Part shown: piece after piece, positions 23,009-34,469 of the stretch | Layout: each line of letters begins with the position of its first letter | Position numbering within the stretch: position 1 is the stretch's first letter | Source of the DNA: Symbiotaphrina buchneri | Taxonomy: Eukaryota; Ascomycota; Symbiotaphrinales; Symbiotaphrinaceae | Direction: 5' to 3' | DNA length: 64,000 nucleotides | Assembly (NCBI GenBank): GCA_001599915.1 | Contig: BCIG01000003.1 | Location: 62,001 to 126,000 of the forward strand | The notes under the pieces: model-generated | What the model was told of the DNA's origin: nothing | The model's database searches: none | The model's input: the letters and a program-made list of their open reading frames with translations, nothing else | Translations under genes and position numbers: made by a program

Positions 23009-23589
23009 TGTGAATCCAGATGCCAGGCGTCCACATTCACGACGAGACCAATTTCAAGCAGACGAGAAAAGCAAAGAATGTTGAGCAAAGAACATCGAAC
23101 AAAAGAATGTCAAAGGGCCACTATGCTATCATTATTCATAGTGCTTCATGAAAAGGAATGACTGAGAGTTAGAATAAAAGTGGCAGTCATTGATACTTGG
23201 TTTGTTGTGGGAACAGAAGTCATTCTCCTGCCACTCCGGGTGTTCAATTGGCTTCTTAGTAAGCAAAGTGTTGATACTGTCTATTTGAAATTACAGCTAT
23301 AGGCTGAACAGACGTTGCAGTCCACATCTGGAAGCCACGGCTGGTATGGATTGAGGATGGAATAATGGTACGGAATTGTGCGTGACTTCCCCCAGAAGAT
23401 GCGGGGAGGTTCAGCGTCAATGTGACTCTCGCCCACCGTAGCGTCAACCTAGGGTACCTACCTCGCCGGATCTCCACACAAAATCCGCCGACACTGCAAT
23501 CCATCAAGGGCTATAGGATGCTCTCAGTGCTGAGCATGCCCTTCTGATGGCAGGAGACTTCAAAGCTCATATATACAGCCTGATGGACA
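23009..23589. other. divergent spacer, F-box protein / carrier-like protein
   Basis: 580 bp. A TATA-like CATATATACA at 23569-23578 lies only about 12 bp before the carrier ATG, so it may mark a start site upstream of a later ATG or be fortuitous. Nothing else seen. Confidence 0.45.
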
Positions 23590-24980
23590 ATGAACATACC
23601 GACCGATGCGGACCTTCCCAACGGTGACGGCGGCTACCTTACTGGCGGAGGCACGGTCGAGGACCCCTCCCGCAAACCTGCCAAAAGCAATGCAGCTACC
23701 GGGGCTTCAGCGGCGGGAGTCAGAGCCTTGAGCGCACAGTTCATCGCATTCTACTTCAGAGCGCCGATAAAAGCATTCTTTAGGACGAGGGTGGAGTGAG
23801 TACAGCTCCATCCCTGACAGGAACCGTCGACTGACTGGGGAATAGTTATCTGGTGCGCAGGTACATCGCAAGACCTTCTATTCAATGGCTTATGCGATAC
23901 ACAGGCTCCCGCAAGAGCAATAAATCCTCGAGTACAGGCAAATGAACGTTGGTCATGGCGAATGACCACACCCGGCCTCCTGGCTCACGCAATCAAGACC
24001 TACGGCTGGAGCTTCATTCCTAACAACGTCCTCCCACCGCTCCTAGCCAATGCAACGTACGACCACCGCCAGTCCCTTCTTATATCATGACTAACAAGAT
24101 TTTCAGTGTCGGTGCCGTCCTTTATACAACCTACCTCCAAACTCTCGGCGTCCTCCATGCGCCTGCCGCAACAACCACAAAGCGTCTCTATCCCCCTCCA
24201 CCGCCAACTGCGACTTTCACATCGGGCTTTATCGCAGGCTCCATTGCCTCTTTTATTGCTGCTCCCCTCGATGCGCTCCAAGTGCGTTTCCAAGCCTCCG
24301 ACATGCTCGAAGGCCGGTACAACAGCATCTGGTCATACTCCGCAAGCAAGTTACGTGATATTGGCTTACGCGGGGTGTTCGCCGGATGGGGCCTCTCGCT
24401 CCTGAAAGACGCCTTCGGATACGGCGTCTTCTTCTCGACTTTTGAATACGTCAAGGCGCAGGGCTACTATAACTTCGTTTCCGCGTATTACTCGCGCCGC
24501 GCACCCCACCTGTCGCTACATGTGCCCGACCCTAGCCAGCGTGGCTCACGCGCGGATGTGCCGTTCATCAGACCACATTACGCGCTTGAGCCGACCTTCC
24601 TGATGTTGGCCGGCGTAAGCGCGTCGGTGTCGCAGGCGGTGATCCTGCACCCCCTAACGCGGGTGCAAGATGTGCATTACGCTCGTCTTGAGTCCCTCGA
24701 TTACGCAGCGAAGTTGGAAGCGGGTAAGGAGACGCCGCGGAGCATTATGCGCGCATATTATCACGCCTATGAGAAGACCATGGCTCAATGTGCCAGAGAA
24801 GCCAAGAGGGCAGGTGGCTGGAGGCGGTACTTGTATAGCGGGTTCCTGTGGGGGACGCTGAGGCAGGTGCCCAGCACAAGTGCGGGGCTGATCATCTTCG
24901 AGTTGGTCCGGCGGCGATATGGCACGCAGGATGTGGGAGCAAGAATCGAGGGCGATGGTTTTGATATAGTGCTTTCGTGA
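23590..24980 (+). CDS. mitochondrial-carrier-like membrane protein
   Basis: Exons joined as MNIPTDADLPNGDGG..KAFFRTRV, DYL, ANERWSWRMTTPGLLAHAIK..LLANAT, VGAVLYTTYLQTLG and the long last exon. It shows carrier-like repeats: FTSGFIAGSIASFIAAPLDALQVRFQ, with the carrier signature PxD but Gln where Lys/Arg is usual, then GLRGVFAGWGLSLLKDAFGYGVFFSTFEYV, then LMLAGVSASVSQAVILHPLTRVQ. The final piece YLYSGFLWGTLRQVPSTSAGLIIFELVRRRYG fits the last carrier helix pair. It would sit in the inner mitochondrial membrane; the transported solute cannot be told. Small exons near 23.85-23.95 kb are the least certain; I used a GTGCGC donor after DYL because the alternative breaks the frame. Confidence 0.82.
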
Positions 24981-25636
24981 TGCCCCGGATAGCATCTTGG
25001 GGATGTGCTGAGCGGCGCCTATGAGAGGCGAGATGCATTGCACAGGCGTTTCTAGGCATAGACGGTAGATTTCCACTCCATCTAAGGCAGTTATCTGATA
25101 ATGAAAGATGGATACAACGTGCCACACTTTTCAAGATACTTATTCTTTGTCCCAATTCTTCACCTGGTCACCGGAGTCCAGAACAACCCCTCATCTGTAC
25201 GTGTGTAGCTCCACAATCACACACCCCGGAAAGATTTCTACCATCTTCTCCTGCTCAAGAACAACCTTTCTACAAGCGTCAAATGTTGGGTGTCAATAAA
25301 TGATAACACAATCGTGGGCGCAACACCCCTGATATCTTCCATCTTCTTCCAAGCTCCTTGGCAGACAGCCTTCCCCCTGATTTCGTCCGCCGCAGACGTA
25401 CCGTGGACCTCGCTTGATTTATAATCTGCTGCTGCGCCGCACACCAAACAACCAGGGGAAGGTACCCAGTACTTACTCTGTATCTGGTAGATAAAAGGCA
25501 CGGGTTGGACCCCTTCTGAAATAAAGGAGGGTGGAAAACAAAGGGAATAATACGTTTAGATATCATACCACGACAGCCAAAATAATATTACCAGAATTCG
25601 AATTTGAAAAGGGAAGAAAGCAGGGAGAAGGGGAAG
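24981..25636. other. spacer, nothing recognised
   Basis: 650 bp between two co-directional genes. It presumably holds the carrier 3' UTR and the EthD promoter. No repeat or RNA gene seen. Confidence 0.45.
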
Positions 25637-26361
25637 ATGGCCGTCCGAGTCACGCTTCTCATTAAAAAGAAGGATGGGCTCTCAGACGAGGAGTTTCATA
25701 AGTAGTACGTGGACCCGATATTAAGACTTCCTGTTTCTCTGTTGTGAGAAGTCGAAGCTGACTACAATATTTGCGGATAATTATAGCTGGGATCCGCACG
25801 CAGAGTACTCCCTAAACGTCCCCATCGTGAAGGAGAAGGTGATCAAATTCTCTCAGGTATGCGGTAGTCTGTGCAGTAATGCTGTAATATTTCCAATTAC
25901 ATCTGCTTCATTTCGGATGTTCTCTGTTTATTCTCTGTTGATTCGTGAATCTCCTCATTTTCCCTTTATTTTTTCATCTTGTCCCAGTTCATTATCTTGT
26001 CTCAATTCATATCATTTCAATCCATACTAAAACCCCCTCCCTCCACAGTTCCACACCGACAAGGCCCACTCGAAACAGCTCGCGCAGGCCGAGTTTCCCG
26101 TGTCCGAGTACGACGGCGGGGTGGACATCTGGGTGGCCTCGATCGAGGACATGATGGCGGTAAGTAGAGACAAAGGCAAAAAGGTGAAAGACAATTTACA
26201 GCAGTTTTGCTGACTTGTTTCGTGGGGTGAACTAGATCATTCAGGATGAAGAGTACCAGCGCGTGGTTGTGCCGGACGGGGCCGTGTTTTCAAAGCAGGA
26301 GGAGTCCAAGGTCATGGTTGGCTATGATAAGGATTTTATAGCTGATTATAAGCGTGTGTAG
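25637..26361 (+). CDS. EthD-domain protein (dimeric alpha/beta barrel)
   Basis: Four exons joined in frame give about 125 residues: MAVRVTLLIKKKDGLSDEEF, HNWDPHAEYSLNVPIV, FHTDKAHSKQLAQ..YDGGVDIWVASIEDMMA and IIQDEEYQRVVVPDGAVF..VMVGYDKDFIADYKRV. The pattern (LIKKKDGLS-EEF..W..H.., then a Tyr-Asp-Gly strand and FxDEE..VVxPDE) is that of EthD proteins, small dimeric barrels named from a bacterial ether-degradation locus. In fungi they include dehydratases and decarboxylases of polyketide routes, but many stand alone. No pathway partner is next to this one. Confidence 0.85.
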
Positions 26362-26448
26362 CTGGTTACGACGGTGCAGTTGCATGTGGTCCAGAGACTT
26401 TTCCCGGCATTATGCGTCATACTGTTATGAAGAAAATCCAATGAACCG

Positions 26449-28535
26449 TTACCAGTCCCCGCTGCTATCGTCATAACCTCCGACATCTACGCTGCTTACA
26501 TCGACCTCTACGTTCTGCACTACGACATCCTGATCCACCGCCCCAGTCCCAGGATCCGTCCAACTGAACACATCCACCTGCGTAGTAATCACATCGACTC
26601 CAGTCACATTTCCATTGTTATCAAATTGGTCCGTCACTGTAGTCGAAGACGCGTCAAAGAATGAAGCTGTCTGCACCTGCGGTTGAGGTTGTGGGGCGAG
26701 GAGGGCAGACTGATCGGGCGATATCGGGGACGGGAAGACTGACGGTGTGAGGATGGATACCGGGGGTGATGTTTGAGATGGTCCTTGAAGAGACTGTGAC
26801 GGGTCCGGAGCGAATCCTTGCGGTTGCTGAACTTGACTGAACTGGAAGGTGGTCGTGTCAAAGTAGGAGCCTTGCTGCTGACCTCCTGATTGCTGGTTCT
26901 GTTGCGGGTATTGGTTCTGCAGTTGTTGTTGTTGCTGCTGCTGTATCTGTTGCTGCTGGTGATGCAGTTGATGCTGGAGATTGTGAAGCATCTGCTGCTG
27001 CTGGGATTGTAGAGACTGATACTGGGAAGGCTGAGGTTGATACTGCTGTCGAACAGGCTTGTTAATGCTGTCTACTGCCTTCTTTGCAGTATTGGCGAGC
27101 TTCTTGGCCACAGGAGTCGCCTGTTTGACCAGGGAATTGACGTTTTGCATGATGTTCTTCCTGTTGATGCTGGGTTGGCGAGCGTAATTGGCGGGATAGT
27201 TGATAGCTGAACTCGCTGTTATGCCCTGACTGTTGGCTGCGTACAGCGGCTGGGTTTGTGGCTGGGATATAGGGGTCATTACAGATGCTTGGGCCTGGGA
27301 AGGAGACGAATAAGTCCCCGAGACGGAGCTATGGTGAGGTGGAATATATACCTGGCTGATGGATTGCTGTACTTGAGGGGCGGCCACGGTATTTGCACGT
27401 TGTATATCAAGTATCCTGGAGTCTGGTGTGCCGGATTGCTGGAATGGCAGAGCGTATGATGGCTGAAACATTGTTGGTCCTGAGGAAGTTGTCGATCCGG
27501 AGGAAGCAGGATTGGCACTTCCTGGGACAGGCTTTCTCTGGATTGATTGTGTTCTGTTCATTGCTGGCATAAGCGCCGCAGCGGCGACAGGAGATATATT
27601 GGATGCTGTCGCAGGGCGTCAGGACACCACCTACCTCAAGCGGGTCAGTCACCAGGAGGTGTACCTTTTCTTTCCTGCAGCTCTCTCTGCCATTGTTTAG
27701 CAAACTCGTCAACCAGCCCGTTCCACCCAGCTGGGACCTGGTAGTTTGGCTTTTGTGTTGAAGCCAATATCAGGACGTACTGCTGTGGTGCAAATGCATT
27801 CAGTGACAGATACTCCGTGAACATCAGTCTCAGGGTCGTTCCAGCAAGAAGAAAAAGCTTACTGCAATCGCTCCAGCCACCATTTGCTGTCTCAATTCGC
27901 TCAACACAGGTTCTAGAGCAGGATACTGCCCAGCTAGTTGGTAGTCAAAGGTACCATTTTCCCAGATCACAACCCACGCACCTCCGTAGCCGAGAATCAC
28001 TTCTTGTATCCTGAGATTTTGTTCATTGGATCGCAGATACGCATCGAGGTCCAGTTGTATTCCTTGACTCTGCCGGCCCCAGTTGCTGACAGCTACGAGG
28101 CTGTTGTCTGTACCGCAAGCCAGACGAAGGGTCTTGAGGTCAAAACCATCTCGACTAACCCAGCCACTCACAAGGCCGAAGGTGTTGGCAAGCACTGTCC
28201 CATCATTCCAGATGCCTGATATGCATAAGTCCAAAGTTTTCCGAAATCTAACGATGAGAACCTACCAAACTGTAGGCCACCTTGGCCGTTCTCATAGACA
28301 GCGGCGCATTCATTCAATGAGCTGAACGTGATGCGCCAGACCTTAAGGACGGTATCAGGATATTGCCCGCCGAGGACTCCCTGCAGCGGAGCTGGACAAT
28401 TGGCACTGCTGTAGCTGGATCATTAGTTTCAAAGGTTCATAGATTGTAATTCTAGTGAAGATCATACGCCTTTGCTCCTTGCGGGGAGTTGATGAAGAAA
28501 GCCCCATTGGGACCAAAAGCAAATTGGAACGCCAT
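26449..28535 (-). CDS. fungal WxGxGTFD-motif protein with a Gln-rich, prion-like C-terminal half
   Basis: Start MAFQFAFGPNGAFFINSPQG at 28535. Introns after GAKA, QFG, AGAIA and QERK join a globular N-terminal half with VWRITFSSLNECAAVYENG, GIWNDGTVLAN, GGAWVVIWENGTFDYQLAGQYPAL, AYLSLNAFAPQQYVLILASTQKPNYQVPAGW. This looks like a repeated beta structure in which a Trp/Gly motif alternates with a YLSLN strand; I have seen the pattern in fungal proteins without known function. After the last intron comes a 370-residue tail rich in Gln, Ser, Pro and Asn, with Gln runs (26.86-27.05 kb) and a Val/Asp-rich end. Such tails favour phase separation or aggregation. The join of both halves rests on splice sites and frame; two adjacent genes are the alternative. 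Confidence 0.72.
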
Positions 28536-29533
28536 AGAAGCAGGATTCCATCAAACAATCGAATTACTGGAGAGGAAAAGGCCGCCTTGATAGAAATATT
28601 CATTGACCGGACATGAATACGAGAGGGAACAGAGGGAGAGAAATGAGACCGGCGGTTTCGAATATTCTTCAGCCTTGTGGTCGGGAACATCAGGTCTGGC
28701 ATTGCCGAGAAGCCTATTTGGGGGACTTGCAGCAGCCACAGTCTGGTCTAGCTCTCAGCCCATTATTCAGTATCCAACCAGCCTTCTGACCATCCATCGT
28801 TGCTTGGCTGGTGTATTCCTTGGGCTATGCAGCTGAATAGAGTCCCTCTCACAAGGTGTGGCTGCAGAGAGTACAAGCGTAAAGCAATGGAATGGTTGAG
28901 GACCGTGTCAACTGTCCTACAGTCCTTGCATAGTCGGGAACGGGAGCGGAAGTAAATCCTCTTCTCGTGAGATGTAGCACACTTTTGCATCAATGTTGCT
29001 TAAGGTATATATATAAAGTATTGTCCATTATCCATAATCGAGTAAATAGTTGTATGATAGAGAGTGTGTGTAGAGTGTGTTCGTGCGGACAGTACCTGAT
29101 TCGCTGCCTGATTGGCTGAGCGGAATGGACTGGATGGTTAGTCAGCCGTCATCGGTTCCCCTGCCCAGCGAGCCAGGGGGGGAGCCGTCGCTGCAGCTAT
29201 CGAGGTCTGCAGTCAATGCACACCTTGAAGCTCCAAATCTGCGCTCGACAGCCTCGCCGGCACCATCAGGATCGAGATCACGAACGATGGGAAGGCCTTC
29301 ACTAAGCATGTTGCAGTGGACGACGATACCGGAGTGAGAAACGGATTGCTGCATGTGACCTACCCCATCCGAGACTGGCGCCCACCCGCACACCACACAC
29401 GCTCGCAGGGGCCCCAGACGATAGGAGTTCCTGATCCTCGCCGTTATTGGCACACAGGCACACCAGCACACCCACACCAATATCCGTCGCTGTCGCATTC
29501 TCCGCATCTCCCTCCTCTTGCCTTTCGTTCATC
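28536..29533. other. divergent promoter region
   Basis: 1 kb between the Gln-rich protein and AP-1 beta. A TATA-like tract GGTATATATATAAAG lies at 29004-29018, over 500 bp before the AP-1 start, so an upstream leader or a chance tract are both possible. No other feature seen. Confidence 0.45.
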
Positions 29534-32133
29534 ATGAGCGGGCCTGGTGGAGATGCGAAGCTCTTTGCAAGAGTACGTCCTCCCTCATCCACCTCCTGCT
29601 CTGCCTTTACTCTCCACCACCACTCTATCTACTGTCACTTCAACAATCCAATCGACCTACGAGCTTCAACTCGCGTGCCCCTCCTCTGCTCACACGAGAC
29701 ACCTTCGAATGACTTCCTTCCCCCATGTCCATCATGTTTCTGCCACACGTTGCCGTCTATGCGCACAACTCACCATATTATTTGCGATCACCACAGGGCA
29801 AAGTAGCCGAGCTACGATTGGAGTTGAACAGCGGAGGCAAAAAGGATAAGAACCATTCGGCCAAGAAGATCGCATTGAAGAAGATTGTCGCGAGCATGAC
29901 GATGAGCAACAACGACATGGTTGCCTTGTTCCCGGATATCGTCAATTGCATGCACATACCAAGCTTGGAGATAAAGAAGATGTGGGTGGTCGGAGATACA
30001 TGGTAATGGGATCCGGGTGCTGATAGTCATAGGTGCTTCTTGTTTCTGGTCAATTATGCACGAATGAAGCCGGATGTAGCAATGAAAGCTCTGCCAATAC
30101 TGATTTCGGTGGGTCACCATCTCTAGACCTCGATGTCCGGATACTGATCTTTTCAAGGATATGGACGACTCAAATCCGCTTGTGAGAGCATTGGCCCTAC
30201 GAACATTATCATACGTCCACGTCCGGGAGTTTGTCGAAGCTACATTTCCTCCGGTCAAGAAGCTACTGAGGGATCCCGACCCTTACGTTCGAAAGACTGC
30301 CGCTTTTTGCGTAGCGAAGCTCTATGATCATGACAAACAACTGGTGGAGGGGTCAGACCTGATCGATAGGCTCAATGCCATGCTGAACGATAACAATCCA
30401 ACTGTCGTCTCAAGCGTGCTAGCTAGCCTGATGGATATCTGGGAAAGGAGCGACACCATCAAGCTTACTATAGATTATAGTAACGCTTCAAAGATGGTCC
30501 AGATCCTACCAGACTGCTCAGAGTCAGTATTCTTCCACCTCAGAATAATACCAGCTTGGGACTGACATATCCAGATGGGGCCAAACCTACATTCTAGAGG
30601 CTCTCATGGCATATGTGCCTCAGAGTACACAAGACGCTTCATTACTGGCCGAACGAATATCACCGCGACTCTCCCACTCAAACTCCGCCGTTGTACTCAC
30701 CTCTATCCGCGTCATCCTCTACTTAATGAACTACATATCCGACCAAAAGCAAATTTCTTCTTTATGCCGCAAACTGTCACCACCCCTAGTCACACTTCTT
30801 GCCAAGGGTCCTGAAGTCCAATACCTGGCTCTTCGAAATGCATTATTGATATTACAGAGACGACCGGAAGTGCTGCGAAACGATATACGAGTGTTTTTCT
30901 GCAAATATAACGACCCCATTTATGTAAAAGTTACAAAACTTGAGCTTATCTTCATGCTTGCGACGGAGAAGAACATTCACGAGGTCTTGACGGAGCTTCG
31001 AGAGTATGTTCTTCGCTCGACTGACCCCACTTTGTGCTAACAATTACAGATATGCCACTGAAATCGATGTACACTTTGTCCGGAAATCCGTTCGGGCCAT
31101 AGGCAAGCTCGCCATCAAGATTGAGCCCGCCGCTCGCGCTTGCATCAACACGCTTCTCGAGCTCGTCGCTACCAAAGTCTCCTACATAGTGCAAGAGGCT
31201 ACCGTCGTCATTCGGAATATTTTCCGCAAATACCCCAACCAATACGAGTCGATCATCAGCACGCTCTGCGAGAACTTAGATTCCCTCGATGAACCAGAGG
31301 CCAAAGCGGCAATGATCTGGGTCATCGGCCAATACGCAGACCGCATTGACAACTCAGATGTCCTGCTCGAGGACTTCTTATACAGCTTTGCCGACGAGAC
31401 TGTGGAGGTGCAACTAGCCCTACTAACGGCTACCGTCAAACTCTTCATCCAGCGGCCGACCAAGGGCCAAGATCTCGTACCCAAAGTTCTCAAATGGGCG
31501 ACCGAGGAAACGGACAACCCGGATCTGCGTGACCGGGGGTACATGTACTGGCGGCTGCTGTCCTCAGACCCCGCGGCGGCCAAAACCATCGTCATGGGCG
31601 AGAAGCCTCCCATCACAGCCGAAAGCGAGAAACTCGACCCGGCCACGCTCGAGGAATTGTGCCTCAACGTCGGCACGCTCGCCACCGTCTACCTCAAACC
31701 CGTGCACCAAGTCTTCCGCAACGCGCGGCCGCGGACCCTCCCAGAATCTCCAGCTCTGCAACGCGACACTCTGCCCGCACGCCAACCCTCCCTGGCACCG
31801 ATCCAGACGCAGGCCGCCAACGGCCACGCGCCGTACCTCAACGGACACAGCCCCAACGGCACAGGCTCCGGTAACGGCATGGGCGGCATCTCGGACGCCG
31901 TATCCGCCGCGGACCTTTACTTCTCCGGCGTCAGCTCGCCGTTCGCGAATAGCCTCGCGTCCCCCATGGGCGGCATGTCCCTCGCGGCGGACGATGGCTA
32001 CGGCTCTAGTCCGCAGCCACCCGAGACGGCGTATGTTGTCAGCCAGTATGCGCCCCAGACGGCGGCTATGCCGCAGATTGGAGGAGCGGGGCCGCCTGCG
32101 AGTTCGGCGGTACAGGAGGATTTGTTGCTATAG
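29534..32133 (+). CDS. apl2: AP-1 clathrin adaptor complex, beta subunit
   Basis: Large subunit of the AP-1 adaptor, which links clathrin and cargo on trans-Golgi and endosomal vesicles. The first exon is only 13 codons ([13 protein letters not shown]), followed by an unusually long 224-bp intron (29573-29796), then [128 protein letters not shown] and [17 protein letters not shown], the armadillo-like trunk. A variable hinge rich in Asn, Gly and Pro ends VQEDLLL, and no ear domain follows, as usual for fungal beta subunits of this size (about 735 residues). Strong match throughout. Confidence 0.95.
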
Positions 32134-32773
32134 TCTAGGAGAGCGGACTGTTGACGCAGGGAGGACTGGAGTGAGATGGGGAAACGTGCTACAGCGGGAA
32201 GAAGATGTGACGTATTGAAGTGAGGTGGAGCGGCATTATTGTTCTATTCAGCCCCATGACCACCGAATTCTAAGCAACTATCTTGTTCTACTATGTTCCG
32301 CCTGTAGAGTCTCACCCTTTTTGTGCTCTTGTGCCCTGGGACTGCCCTTAATATCCCAACAAGGCCAACAAGGCATACCAGCTCGCCTTCTCCAACGCCC
32401 GAGTCTGCACTGCTCTGCAATGCTGTGTGATACACCTTTCATCTTTTGATCATTCATCGAGCAAGCACCACAAGGGTTTGACTTTGATCACACCCCGTAC
32501 CCGGACTTATGCTGCCCCAGTCAGTCCCTCCTGTCCCCGTGCCTGTCCCTGTGCCGGGGCCTATGGCTACAAGCGGAGGAAGCAGTCCTAGCACGAACCA
32601 TAGCAGTATGAATGCAGCGTAACCGAGTCCTCTAGCCACGAGGCTGAGTGACACTCTTCTTCGTCCAAGTGATGGCCCCATAGCTCAGAGTAAGTTCGTC
32701 GCAGCCCTGATGATATCCGACCCGGTTTTCCGCTATTCTCTTTGCCAACGGCGTCCCCATTTGATGAGTTGCT
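32134..32773. other. convergent 3' spacer
   Basis: 640 bp between AP-1 beta and homoserine kinase ends. A simple GT/GC-rich patch (CCTGTCCCCGTGCCTGTCCC) at about 32527-32546. No gene seen. Confidence 0.5.
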
Positions 32774-33931
32774 TTACGACGCCGCGCCTTCATCAACAAC
32801 GACACAGCCATCCTCAGCCGGCTCAAGGAGCCTCCACTGGCATTCGATGCCGCCGGCTCTGAAGCGGCCAATGATGCGATCGGCAATCTCCTCGAAGCGC
32901 TCCGTGGCCAGGGCGAGGATCGTCGGTCCAGCGCCGGAGAGGCAGATGCCCAGGAGGCCCTTCTGCGTGGCCGGGTTCATGCTCTGCAGGATCTCCGTCA
33001 GGCCGGGGATGAGGGTCTGACGGTAAGGCTGGTGGACCTTGTCCTGCATGGCGAGGTAGATCATCTGCGGGTCGGGCGGCGACGTGCCGAGCGCGTGCGG
33101 GAGCAGCGCTGTGCGCTGCAGGTTGAAGATGACGTCGGCGCGTGTGTAGCTCTTGGGCAGCACCTCGCGCGCCTTGGCTGTGGGTACCTGGAAGTCGGGG
33201 ATGATGGCGATGGCCTTGATTTCTGGCGCCCACCGGAATTTCTTGTAGTGTCCGATGTTGAGTGGTGGTTGCGGGGGCTTGTGCCCGGTGTCGACGCCGC
33301 CGGCGGGCGCGGGCAGGACTTCGCTGAGCGGGATCTCCTTCCACGACATGTCCTCTGGAGCGAGCTCGTTGAGGTAGGTGCCGACGAAGCCGCCAAAGAG
33401 GGCGGCAGCGACGTTATCCGGATGACGTTCTATATCCCGGCAAACGGAATGTCAGCAAATGACCTTTCACAGTCTCCTGAGACAGAGGAAGGGCTCAGGG
33501 TGTAACTCACCAATCATCAAGCAGAAATCCAGCATCCTGTCCTTGCTAAGCCCCAACCGTCCCACCTGATTGCCCAACATTACGCCCGCCACAACCGCCG
33601 CGCCTGAGCTGCCCAGTCCACGTCCCAGCGGTATATCATTCCGAATATGTACGTGCGTCTCGGCGGGAAACGCGCGCTGCTCGTGGCACCGGAGCACATA
33701 CAGCGCAGTGCGGGTGATGAGGTTGCTGTCTGGGTCCAGTGGGATATCCTCGTCGGCGTCGTTCGATCCGGAGTAGGTGACGCGGCAGTTGAGGGGGTAG
33801 GTGGAGGTCGTGGACGGGGTGATGGTCACGTCGATCTCGAGGAAGATGCACAGGGCCAGGCCCATGACATCGAACCCGGGCCCGATGTTGGCGGAGGAGC
33901 AGGGCGTGCGGATCGTGAACTTGGTCGCCAT
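32774..33931 (-). CDS. thr1: homoserine kinase
   Basis: Phosphorylates homoserine with ATP in threonine synthesis; a cytosolic GHMP kinase. Start MATKFTIRTPCSSANIGPGFDV is chosen because it fits the family start; the frame stays open upstream to an ATG at 34078, so a longer form is possible. Motif 1 is NIGPGFDVMGLAL, and the ATP loop is PLGRGLGSSGAAVVAG. A 70-bp intron joins DFCLMI to ERHPDNVAAALFGGFVG. Then FQVPTAKAREVLP and motif 3 GLLGICLSGAGPTILAL. Total about 362 residues, normal for fungi. Its neighbours are unrelated housekeeping genes. Confidence 0.95.
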
Positions 33932-34469
33932 TATGAAGTTACCAGGAGGGCCGATGGCAGTCGAAACGGTCGATGAAGAGGATTTAGAGTCGGTAGAGGG
34001 CCAATTGGGCGCAAACGCTTTGGGTGAAGGAGGTTGGAGGGGCAGAGTCATGGGAGCTTGAGGGCCTAAGATCCACACGCCAAAATCTCAGCCCTAATGC
34101 CAAGAGATCTACTAGAACTGGCTTGGCATCAGCAACTTAAACCTCCGGGCGCTACTTGCACCTCCCCGACATCAACACGCCTGACATACCAAGCAAAAGC
34201 GACACTTTCTCTTATTCCTTGTTTTCCTCCTTGACATTATTACCGGAGCAAATAGAGTTGTCTCTCATTGGAAAATTATATTTGTTGCTCTCAAATGTAT
34301 TACTCGTGCTTTTCTGGTTATCATTCTCTTCTCTTGGATTACATACTTCTCAATATCCAGAATATTAAGTTGTTCAGGCGTTCTGAAGTCAATCTTCAAT
34401 CAGATTTCATGTCTCTTCCAGCTTCCACCTTTTCACCCCCTGCTCTGAATAGTGCCGCATACCGCCTCG
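33932..34469. other. spacer between thr1 start and GH43 end
   Basis: 540 bp, promoter of thr1 and 3' region of the GH43 gene. T-rich in the middle. No feature recognised. Confidence 0.5.

Noticed and set aside
26870-27050. CAG/CTG-like simple repeat
   Set aside because: It is the coding Gln tract of the Gln-rich protein, not a free microsatellite.
31529-32218. 229-residue Arg/Pro/Thr-rich frame
   Set aside because: Shadow of the AP-1 beta hinge in another frame.
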